A DNA stretch of 64,000 nt from Echinococcus granulosus. Its lineage: Eukaryota; Platyhelminthes; Cestoda; Cyclophyllidea; Taeniidae. The notes beneath the pieces are model-generated. The model was not told the origin of the DNA, made no database searches, and saw nothing but the letters and a program-made list of their open reading frames with translations. Positions 49,531 to 61,200 of this stretch are shown here, one piece after another. Both the position numbers and the translations under genes were made by a program. The DNA is taken from NCBI RefSeq assembly GCF_000524195.1, contig NW_020170466.1, positions 236,728-300,727 on the forward strand, read 5' to 3'. Position 1 is the stretch's first letter. Each line of letters begins with the position of its first letter.

Positions 49531-51106
49531 GCGATCATTTTGTATGTGGTCTCTAGGCTAAATAGCCGCTTCTTGACTAATGTATGCGTGCATGTGCGCG
49601 TTTTAGTTGCTTTCACACGATTCAAAAAGGGGTTAGCTGTTACATGGGCCTTTTCATCCCTGAAAAAGACAATAACTAAACATGTTGGGTTACGTACGTG
49701 TGTGTGTGTATGTAGCCCAATTGCACAGTTAAATTTCACATTTGAGGTTAAAAAGGAATTCACAAAGTTGGCCGAAGAAACTTAAAAGAAGGACCGTTCA
49801 AATTCGACTGTACTTTGCACACTAGTAGAATTCAAATTTCAAGGCCTCTCGGTGGCCAACCAAATTGGCAGATTTTAGTGCAACCCGGTGCCTTTTACTG
49901 CCATAAAGTTCATGGCAATACTTTTTCAGATTAGAAATCCTAATAAAATATTTCAGCGGCTGTGTTACAGGTGGGTTTTGCGGCCCAAAGAGGTCACGAA
50001 CTGGAGTTTTCCCCACTGGCCTTCTGTCCTTTTTATGATCGCTAGAGGCAAATGTTTACTCGCCGCTGCAAATAGCACAAGTCCTTCTTAAGCGCTTTTA
50101 TCGGCAATTCGCTTATTCGAGCGAGAGTAACTTCAGTAATGCAGACCCTTTTGTACTAAGAAATGAGGATTCTCCGATGTTCAAGAAGCCTGAATTCTTA
50201 TTGACCACCAATCACAGTGAAAGCCGTGGTCGGGCAGTTCAAGCAGGTTGGGTCTAGGAGGGAGGATTCGATTACCACGATACGAGGAGTGAAGTGCTGC
50301 GGTGTTTTGTGTGCAGACAAGTCACCCACACACAATGCACACGTTTCTAGGATAAAAGGGTTAGGCCATGCTTCTCAGCACATGCAACCGGAGGCATCCA
50401 TAAATGCTCCAGCTGTGTTTAAACGCTGATTTGGCCTTTTGACATTTTGACAAGTATTTAAAATTAATTTGGGCTTTAAAATATAGCCAAATTTGTATAA
50501 AATAAAAAAGTAGTGTGAAATAGAGCTTCGTATTTAGAAAAAAGAGTGAAATATCGGGGTTAAGGAAGGTTTAACGGACAGTTTTGGTACCAAATTTATT
50601 TGTAAGCCATTTTTCACCCTAAAAGTGTGCTATTTGTGGACCGAAAATGCACACTTTTTGACTAGTTCAGTGGATTCCTTAGGATTGTTTTTTTCCAAAA
50701 AGGGTGTCACATTAAGGAGAAAAAGGCAATTATGTAGACCCTCCTTTGAGGCATTTGATATTTTACAAAAAGACGTAAAAGCTGGCGTGCCTTCTACCTA
50801 ATCTTAAAAGTTGCTCCAGTAGAATGTCTGATGATGGAAGATGCTTTCATTCAGGGAAATGATCAACATCTCCGCTAATATTCTCCTGGAGGAGGGATTG
50901 CGTAATTTAAGGATGAACCGAGGTCAGATGGCCCACCATTTGTAAACAAACTAAATCAGGATCCCCAACAAGGCCCTTTTTGGCTCTGAAGAATCCAAAT
51001 ATGCGGACTTGATATGGACAATGCTCAAGTATAGTAATGCATATATATTCTGTTTTTTGCCTTTGAAATATAGAAGTATCCTTGTGAGGCATCTTCAGTT
51101 GTAGGT

Positions 51107-51145
51107 GGGGTGGCGGGAGATGGGAGGAGAAGAAGGGGAGGGGGC
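51107..51145 (+). other. G-run cluster with quadruplex potential
   Basis: At least four runs of three to five G with short spacers on the plus strand, about 350 nt beyond the bZIP stop codon, so C-rich in the bZIP 3' region. Confidence 0.5.
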
Positions 51146-51490
51146 AGAATACTAATGCACATTTGTGCGTTTGTGCGTGCGTGTGTTCAGTTGAAAGGGA
51201 AAGTGGGAGTGAGGGGGGTCTACTAAGCAAGGGGAGACAAAAGGTGGATGGCTAGTCGTCAATGCTTCTCACTCATTCATTCGGTTGCACATTCAAAACC
51301 CACACACACAGACAGGCGGACAGACAGACAATCTAGACAACCTACTCAGCTTAGATCACAGATGGCTGGGTTTTTGTTTTCAAGACGCAAAAAAAGAAGT
51401 TGAAAGAAGTGGATGAATGGTGGTTAGGTAAATGAGATGAATGAATACACTTCCCATGGGGTATGTACACAGTCCTGCTATGGCGTCTTC

Positions 51491-52228
51491 CTAGCCCATA
51501 TTTGTCGTTGCGGTCGTGGTGGAAGCAGTACCTGTGGAAGGTGTGGACGACGCAGAAGGTGACGTTAGTGTTGGGGTGTTCTTTCCTTCAGTACAACCAA
51601 TTTGGATGGTGTTGGGTTTGTTAGCTACTGTGCTGCTTGATGCATGTGCAGCTGCCAAAGAGATTCCAAGATGATGCAGGATATCAGGAGTAGAGAGGAG
51701 AGTTGTTGTACTAGCTGTTGCAGACGTGGTGACATCCTTCTCCGGCCGCACAGTAATTGGTGGCAATCCAATTTGACTATTCACCCAATTTTCACCTCCC
51801 GGTGTCTTAATCTTTGCTGCCACCGACGGTGACCACAAATGTGCAGCCAGATGGGTTGTCGTAGCAGACGACGCAGCCGCAGAGTCCAGCATCGGTGTAG
51901 GAAGTTCCACTTTCGTCGAGGTGACCAAGGAGAGGGTATTGGGTCGCTGAGCAGGTACGAAGGTCATCGGGGTACTTGAACTAGGTGCCTCTGGCTTAAT
52001 TACCGCAGGGGACGAAATTGTGGAGGCTATGGAGGCTGCTCCAGGATTGGGGAGTTGAAGTTGATGGGGATTAGAAGGCTGGATTATCCGGATGCTCTGT
52101 GCGGATGTCGTATTGGCTGATGCTGATGTTGATGCCGACGTTGATGATGCGGCTGCTGCTGCCGCAGAAAGGCGAAGGAGCAGGGTCCCATTCTCAAAGT
52201 ATTGGGCTGCTGCGGGGCAACCGCTTTG
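51491..52228 (-). CDS. bZIP exon D (C-terminal, Ala/Ser/Thr-rich)
   Basis: Read 52228 to 51491, 245 codons and a TAG. The acceptor is TTGACATTTAG, phase 0. It begins QSGCPAAAQYFENGT, then a GCT/GCA Ala and Ser run, the IKPE SUMO consensus near 51990-52003, LPPITVRPEKDV and a Ser/Thr-rich tail. No zinc finger or other C-terminal domain is present. A damaged copy of part of this exon lies at 53951-54140. Confidence 0.8.
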   Translation of the reverse strand, partial: QSGCPAAAQYFENGTLLLRLSAAAAAASSTSASTSASANTTSAQSIRIIQPSNPHQLQLPNPGAASIASTISSPAVIKPEAPSSSTPMTFVPAQRPNTLSLVTSTKVELPTPMLDSAAASSATTTHLAAHLWSPSVAAKIKTPGGENWVNSQIGLPPITVRPEKDVTTSATASTTTLLSTPDILHHLGISLAAAHASSSTVANKPNTIQIGCTEGKNTPTLTSPSASSTPSTGTASTTTATTNMG

Positions 52229-55200
52229 CTAAATGTCAATGAGAGGAAAAGTAGAGGTCATTGGAGTCACTTATTTAGTTTAAGATCAGAAAAACATCGG
52301 CAATAGCTGGCCCTCTATTCAGTGGGTTCTCTAACGGCGTCACATATGTGTGACACTTTGTTTTGCCTTCACAAAAAGAGAGCCTTCCGGCAGGTTAAAT
52401 TAGGCAAATTTTTTCACTATTGACTTGCAGAGACACGTGAAGTACGGTTGGTTATAGGCATGAACCAAGAAGAAAAGACAAAGAAGTGCATCGGTCTACC
52501 AGTACGTCAAATTTTTTTATGTGCTCTCTACTACCTTCAGTTCGCCTTTATATTATAAAATGTCAGTAATAACAAGCCCAATAGGTGTGATTCCTACTTG
52601 CCCCCGATTCAAAGCTATGGAAGGCTCTCGCAGAAATGTTACTGAAGGTTTAGAGAGGATGAATCTCTAGGAAAACTCCTTCAAGTTGCGGAAAAAAAAT
52701 TGATTTTCTTAGCAGAGAAAAGGAGGCTTATTCCGTAGTATCTAACGTGAGTGAAGAAACATGATCCACATCACTTGAGAAGGCGAAGTGATGAAATATG
52801 AGCAAACGACTACCGCTTACATGTATTAACAACCCATGATAGTGAAATCCAAGTTCTTGAGCTGTAGGTTCTCACTTCCTCTCTCCTTTCAATTACGAAA
52901 GGAGAGACCGTACCTTTTTGATTGTTTGATGACTGACTGAGTGGTTGAGTGAGTGAATGAATTGTAATGAAAAAGCGATCTAGTGCTCACTATAACTAGC
53001 TTTAAGCGAGCGAACCAATCATAGAGGACTTAGTTACCACCCACTCACCAACCTATGCATCTCAGGCGCGCACCACTTCAGCCCTGGAAGGCTATGCCTG
53101 CTTTGTGTGGGTGCGTGCCACTGGAGATGCAACTGTGCTCTTGGAATCATATTGAAGGTCAACTTCATCCACTCTATGCCATACAGCTTTCTTCATGGGG
53201 GAACAACCAATTCTAGTGGAGGCAACGCAACACCTCACACCGCGATAATACATACGCTTGTGATGATTACGTGCATTGGTAATGGAGGATGGGAATGACA
53301 GGGAGATATATCACCATGGTGAAGCTTCTCCATGTGATACTTATCAGCCTGACTTGACATTAGACATCCGCAAAATCACACGCAAAATATACTGGAAAGT
53401 TAGGAAATAAAAAGGGATGAAAACTACGATGAGGGGTGGTATTGCATTTGGAGGCGAAGCGTTGTGGAAATCACCACCTACTTGTATCGTGGTGATTATA
53501 AGCCATCAAAGACATGGGTCATCCAACGACTTATATGATTCGCCCAGATCTTAAGGTGTACATCTAGCATCTTGACAAGATAGAGTAAAATAAGCTTTAA
53601 TTTGTGGGAAATACTTTTGCAAGTGTCCACTAGCATGAAGGTTGCATATGACTCATGAGTCACGTGATCGGTCATGCGCGCGATAACACAACATGGCGTG
53701 ATTTCTCAACCTACCACTTATCGTAAACAGTGCACATAGAAATGACTTGTCATTGTCAATTACTTTTGCAAAAGACTAGTTTCGCTTCTTTATTTGCTTT
53801 GAAAAAAAAAGGAAGAAAAAGGAGGTTTAACCCTCGAGGTGGTTCAAGTCTCCAAACCTCTGTGAGGCACCGTAATTTCGTCGTAAATTTCCTGATTTAT
53901 AACTCCCTATGATTAAGTTAATCCTAAAATTTTCCGAAAAAAATTTAAGTACCAGGGGATGAGAGAGGACATCAGTAGTAGGAGAGAAAGGTGTCACCGT
54001 TCTCTCTGTGATCGGAGTTGCGGTGACATACCTTACCCATTGCCACGGTAATTGGTGGCAGTACAATTTGACTATTTGCTCAGCAGTTCTTATCTACACA
54101 GTGTCTTAAGCCTCCCTTTCACCTACGCTAACCACAACTGTAACCAATCCAGCGACACTTTTTTGGTATCTCATAGACGAGGCCATAACCTCGATCCAGC
54201 CTTTGATTACTGGCGACAAGCCTATATTGTCCTTGATTGTCTCCAGAAAGCAAAAGTTAGTCCATTCACCTCCATGTTTAAGGACGCTCTTTTAAAAAAA
54301 CGTAATTCGCCTTCCTTACCACACTCCACCGGTCGGAAGACCCATCAAAGTTGTTTTCAGCGAACCAAGTGTCAGCCGATTGACATTTGACAGCGTTTTT
54401 ACCAACCGGTAATATAAACAGCCAGTGTCCAAAAGAACCGCAATTTACCCTTTGTGCAAACGTAATCAAGAGGTAGGCGCGTAGCAAATACTTAAGAATG
54501 AATTTTCGACAAAAATTTTGCATAGCTTTTTAGTCCACAAAGTAAAAAACACCATCATACCGCATGCTTCTTCAATAACTCCTCCATTTGCGCCTTTTCA
54601 TGAAGAAGATTTTGAATGAGCTGTCGAGTGCGGTTACCCTCATCTTCAAGGAGCTTTCGTCTGGCCTTCAACTCCTCAATTTGATTTTGCCTATTCTGTC
54701 GGCACTTGGCGGCTGCTACGCGATTGCGTTCTCGGCGCTTCTCGCGACGAGCTGCTTCGTCATCGGTGATCTGTTTGTCGAAAGTAAAAAGGAAGCAATC
54801 AAAAGGCTGCTTAAACTTGATCTAATCCAGAACCTTCTCACTTCTCTGGTTGTTCATCTTTTGGCGGATCTATTGTGAAGACTAAGTTAACTGAGCGGAA
54901 AGTTTGCAGTTTTTTTAAACAGTCTCATTTAGGAGGGATTTGTAATAGACCACTAGCATTAAAGATTCGCCATAAACCACAGTAAAATGCCAAACTAAGG
55001 AAAAAATTTATGTGGACAAGAGAGCGGACTTCGGTAGAGTTTAAAGGGATGATCGAGTGAGTCACAACAAGGGGTGAATACACTTCTCCTTTCCAGAATA
55101 CACATTAAATAGAGCATAAAATGTCTAGAAATGTTGTACTTTCTTTCGCACCATCACATGCTCTGAGTCCCGTCCTCCTGTGAAGCAGATTTAACTTGAA

Positions 55201-58200
55201 AATTAATATTAAGAAATCTCTTATTTAAAAAATGCATTGTCTTCACTCCTCCCTCCCGGTCCCTTTTATCTTGATCGATTTGATTTCGGTGTACAAGTGA
55301 CAGGGTTGAACGCAGCTCTCCTACCAATCGATATACCAAGGGACGATGATCCTTAGGGAGCCACTAGTGAGATAACTGACAACCCTTTCCTGAGTTTACA
55401 TTTGCTCATTGAAATTTTCTCCTTCCAAAGAAATAATTTTCTTAGGGTTACTCGTACATTTAATGGCCATGAACTGACTCAATACAGCCTAAAAACACAT
55501 CAATTATTAATTTTTTCGCTTTATTTTGGACCACTAAATTAATTAGTTATAATTAAATTACTGTGTCCTTGTTCGCCTTGGAAACCGTTACCAATAAACC
55601 AGTGCCTCATTCCCAGCCAAGTTATCATGATCGTCCATCTATGGGTAATAAAATCGCCACCACTACCAGTCCCCTCAGCACCATAGCGCACGCACACACA
55701 TCAGCTGACAGACCTTGACTTCGCCATTGAACGTCGACGCAGATGCACGCACGTGCGCACCAGTAGTTGACTCACGAACGGCTACGCTGTGCGAACACAT
55801 ACCTGCGCACGCACGCATGCACGCGTATACGCGTCCGAACAGCCAATGAGAAGAGAGGCATAAAAAAGTCCAGGCCAGGGTAATCCAGTGGCCATGGTAC
55901 GAAGGAGGGAAAAAAAGGATTCGTCTCTACTGCCATAATTTTTAACCCACTTGAGATGAATCACAGCCAAGTGGAAATATACATATTTCAAGGTCACTCG
56001 GCGATTTATTGGTGATCTGATTGGTTCACCGGATCACCCTTTTTAGCCTCTCACAAATGCGGGGTAAACAACCGCTCCACAGTCACGATATTCAGACATT
56101 ATGACTTCCGAATGAACTTTTGTGTACTGCTAGGCGATTTTGTGATTTTTATCAGAAGTTTCTTGTAACTATTCAGATCTACAGATGACACTCAGTGAAG
56201 GCGGAAGAGAATTGACTAGAAGTGGAATTTGTCAACTGACAAAATTAATGACTTACAAATGAAATAATAAAGTCGAAACTTGATTTGGAGATAAAACTGA
56301 CGGTACAGGATTTGTAGATGGAGAAGTAATCGTCTCTTTTTATGTAAAGCTGGTGCAGGACTCACCCCTTCGTCCCTTGTCCGTCGGCGATTGTTCTCCG
56401 TCAGGATTACGCTGCCACCGCTAACAGCAGACGCGACAGCTGAGGAAGAAGGAAGGTTCCAGTTACTGGAGAACTCAGTACTTCCTCCATGGAAAGCGTA
56501 AGTAGCGCCGACACATTCAGGATCTGGTTTTAACGCTGACGACTTAGGAAGGCTTCCATTAGAGAGTAGAAGATTGGCAGCAGTAGTGGCGGCCGCCGCA
56601 GCAGCAGTGGAAATTTCTACATCATCCATCACACTGTCACTTGCCAAACGATTGCGTTTTACTGCCGTGTTAGTACCAGCATGAGCTGCAGCAGCTTGTT
56701 CGGCCTCAGCGCGTGTGGCAGCTAACCGCTTCGGGGTCTCCCGGATAGTCGGTGATTGACGTTGACTCGAATCGGTCTTGAAACCGCCCAGAAGAGCTGG
56801 AGCCATTTGGGCAGTTATGGGGATTGCTACCATTCCAGTACCTGCCACTGCTTTGCCTTGAATCACAGTAACTGCCGATGTGGAGGTGACATTTGTCTGA
56901 AATTAGGCGAACAGAATTATTTCTTCTCTTTGAGTAGGCAATAACCATTTCCACCAGCTTCTACTCCGCAATAAATAGCGAGATCACCGAGATGAACTAC
57001 TCCTTGGTGTTATGACTGTGCTTCACCATAAATCTGATCGTATCTCAGAGATTTGACTATCATCGCGGTTCGTCTGTCTGGTGGGCGACTCTAGCTCCAA
57101 TTACGGGTCATTGGGAATGGATGTCAGTTTAAACAAAGATTGTTAATGCACCAAGAATTAAAGGTTGGCCCAAAATTTGGCGTTTAAATTTTTACTGTAA
57201 AATATGCGACTGCAAAAATGTGAGTTCAGTCGATTCTCTCCACTCGGCGTACATAAATCAAAAATGACCTGCAAAATGTCATGTACGCAATGAGTAATCC
57301 CGATCTACCCAGAATTATGTGCTACTGTGTTTAACCGACATCAGTACGACCTACAGTGACAGTCTCCTTATGTGGCCTTAAAAGGCAAATCATGAGGTAC
57401 AACCGAGGTGATTGTCAATCGCTTGGTAAAAAGAATTCAATTCCAACCGGAACAGCTCTTCCGGTATAACGTGATGTTTCGTAGCATTTGTTCTTTTTTG
57501 GAAGAAAGAATGGATGCATTTTAACAAAACGACTTCAGGATGAGTGAACGATCTTGCCTCACTCTCAGCCTGGGTAATCCCGTGACATTCGTTCAGGTGA
57601 TAATCACCTTTTCTTAACACAAATCTTTGACAATCACATGATTGTATGAGAAGTAGCACAAACAAGTGAGAAGTGGAACTGAGGTAGAAACGATGGCCAT
57701 TGGATATTTTTTTCGAGGGATTAAAGGCCTGTGTAAACAAATGGATTTCGCTTCATCGATGTCTTGATGAGGGAGGGGAGACTGTTACGTGCATCTTGCA
57801 ATAGTGGTTATCTCAGTAAAGAGGGGAAAAAGAACCCTTTATGGTTATCCCTTTCAAATGAAACATTGCCTTGCAGGAGCGCATTTCAATTCTTACCGCA
57901 GAATCATACATCCATGCACACTGTCGGAATTTACCGGATTTTTACATAAAATTCACCCACTAATTTTCGCTTACTCTACTACCTCTTACTTTGCAAGCAA
58001 AACGAATATGATGTGGTAATTTTTCTTATTAAAGCAGTGTTTTTTGAGCAATCATTGACCTTTTCAAGATAACAATAGATAAATGATTTATTTTAGTTGG
58101 TGCATATAAAAGTGTGCACAATTACGGCAATTTCTACTATTTTATTGTCTCTTTGCCATGAGATGACTGCATTTCCTGTGGGGTTTTGTTCAGTCGATAA

Positions 58201-61200
58201 AATCTTTACCTCGTTTCAACGATGAGAATTACGTAGCCCTATAGCCCCTCTACTCGCCTCTCCTTCGGTGTTGAAGCCACGTATGTGCATTGTTGAACCA
58301 ACTTTTTAGCGGAATTTCGATTCACCTCTATCAATACGGACCAGCTGACCTTGGTGGAGGGAGGAGGGGGCGCTAACTGAACTGCGTTGTTGAGTGAACT
58401 CAAAATTACGCATCAAAGAAGTGTTAAATACTTCAGGTCATCAACCGATTATCACATGACATGTGTGACCAAGGAAATGGGTGCATTTTCCCAATCTCAT
58501 TCTTTCTTGGAGCAACGAATACATTGAGTTCCCCTCGGATTGCCTCATTTGAGATGGACTACAGTAATCCCATCAACTCATCACTAGGCGGTTGTATGAC
58601 CGATCCTTTTCATATCCTACTGGTCGGATGCACCTAAGAGATTGCTGGGTCACGAGGTAAGGGTGTCTAGGAGGAGGCACACCCAGAGTAAAAGTGGCTA
58701 CTAATCACACGCGCTAAAGCAGCAGTAGCGTTCTGTCACATGACAAGTGGTGTGAATAGAAGTTGCGTGAACCCATCGGGAGTATCAAATCATTACTGAC
58801 GTAAAGTGTGCATAGCATAGTGACAAATTTCTTCACCCATCATTCCTTCTCTTCTCCTTCCCCAACCGAGAGAATAACCGTACTTGCGCTGTAACATTAG
58901 TTCCATCCCAGACTCAACCTGGTTGTTACACCATTTATTGTCATAAGTAGGCATCCAAGGGGCTTGATTAATTGATTCGGACCTCCTCTGTCAGTCTGAC
59001 GGCTACTGTTTAGTGTAAAAAACAAGCTCCATACTTATTGTTGTGTCCAACTGTAAAGTAGCATATGTGAGCTCCATGATATCCACCTTATTCCAAATAT
59101 TGAGAGAATTGAAAGGATTGACTTTTCGACAAGGTCCAAAATCAAGGATTTCGGATGCTTGGTTAGCGAAACACTGCGTGATCAAAACCTTACGCCGTTA
59201 CAACACTGACATGGTGCCATCAAATTGGACAACCAGTAGCCAGTGCAGTGACTCCACGACACACCATGACTCACGCACATGATTAGTCATCGTCGATGCG
59301 TGCACAATCTGAAATGAGGCAGTAGGTGTATCAAGGCCAATCTCGGCGGGTTTCGATTGGATGAGGGAAAAGTTGACCCACAGGCTACACCACACCTAAT
59401 AGATAGGGGTCTAGACAATCAAATGACCTTAAGTGGTGTTGGTATTTTGGAGGTGAGATGACTCACACCTCATTGCGGTGTGCAAAAGAACCTCGCCTAA
59501 GAGATCACAGGGGGGATGACTCATCTCTATGTAAATGTGATTCCGTTGACAAGCTTTTGGGCGTTTTTTAGTCGCGATGATTCACTATTAAAAAAAAGTT
59601 TACACAATCCTGTCCCCTCTTGGAGAAATCCATTTTTCACCTGTCAAAATCCATAGTTTTCGTTTAATGATTTAAGTAATTATTTTTGAATCCAATTTGG
59701 TTCTTAACGTTACAATAAAACCACGAAAACACTTAAAAGCTGCTTATAGATGGATGCGACCAATTGGTAAACCACGTTACAATCACATGTTTTTCTCGCC
59801 ATGTTCTACTCGGCACTACTCATATAGAGTATAAGTAGGTCTGTCCCGTATTCTAAATTGCATATCAGGTAGTCTGGAATTCCCTAGTTGCTTCTATCGT
59901 TTGCCCTCTCTTCCAGTCTTCTCATATCAATAGATGGAGTGAAGTTACCTCTCTTCATCTTGAAGTGATCAGCAAAAGTCTCCTCGATCAAAAATGGCCC
60001 CATTGAGAGTGGCACATTGTACCGATGGAAACTTACGCTGTAGGATATAAGATGTACGAGTAAGAAAAAAGCAGGTGAAACTTACAGTCATCTAACTCAC
60101 ACTTGGTATTTGCTACCTGGAAGTGATGAGTCAATTCGAGGCAAATTATTTACCCTAAATAACCTACAAATAACTGACATTTATGACATCTGAGTAAGCC
60201 GGCATTTTTGATTGGCGGCAGAGTTAACCAACTAAATCGCACAAAAAGTTTCCAATTTTCAGGTGGAGCCTGATCTTCCCATGATCGATAATAAAAGTGA
60301 ACCAAGCTTGGAAAGGGAGCTATTTTTCTGGAAAATGAGCCAACTAGGTAAAAAACGATTATTTTGTCCCTTTATTTCACAAATATCAAGTTAAAAAGAG
60401 ATGTATAAGTCTGGAAGTGGTAGATATTTCATGTCTTCGCGACCTTCTCTTAAGGTCACTCTGACAGTTCAGGCCGCATTCTCATTACATCAGACCTCAT
60501 GAAGTTTGTTAGTAGACTTCCACAGAGTTAAAAGTTAAAAAAGATGTATTTTCGCCCCACAAAGTCGATTTAGAATAGGCTTGACTGGGAGCCAGTGAAA
60601 TACAAAATATCCCTACGAGGAGATATTTCCACCCTAAAAAGGGACCCTAAGTTCAGCCTAATCCTACTGAACCCTTAATGAGTGGAAGCGAATTGCCTGT
60701 AGAATGAACCCTGAATGTCAAGAAAGTTGGGGGAGATGGGAGGTGCTTAAAAGTTCACCAAGGAATGAACAGTCCAACAAACAAGTACTACAATCAGTAA
60801 GTATCATGAACGAGTAAACACAAAAAAAGCTAGAAATGCTCCACTTTAAACATAATTGATTGGTAAAATGAAAGAGTCAGCTACAAGCACATATTTTAAG
60901 AGTTGAACGGGGAAATGGGAGAGGGGTTTGATGAGGACTTCAAGGTAAGGCCAAAAGAAATCGATGGAAGCGTGACGTGCCGTTCAAACTGCTGCCCATT
61001 TGAAAAGACCTGATCGCAAATCAAGTTAACAAGAAATTGACACCTAAATGTGTGTCCCCGTAGCTACGCACATGTGCAAAAAAACATTAATTTACGCATC
61101 AAATAGTTAAGGGGCTTTCCACAACTCACTGCCTCTTCGATGAAGTATAAACACACACACACACACACGCCCACATACACACACATGCACACGCCTATCG

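Larger units (their letters stand above)
47994..51490. other. Intergenic region between convergent FERRY3 and bZIP genes
   Basis: Holds 3' flanks of both genes, repeat E copy 1 (48890-49075), an orphan GC-box/CCAAT patch (49440-49530), alternating purine-pyrimidine tracts and a G-run cluster (51107-51145). No coding gene is supported. Confidence 0.5.

Noticed and set aside
54588..54878. Plus-strand hydrophobic frame resembling a membrane protein
   Set aside because: It is the antisense shadow of the bZIP exon; the minus strand carries the clear zipper.
57390..57740. 116-codon minus-strand frame in bZIP intron 1
   Set aside because: No motif, no splice context matching phase 0 on both sides; probably chance.
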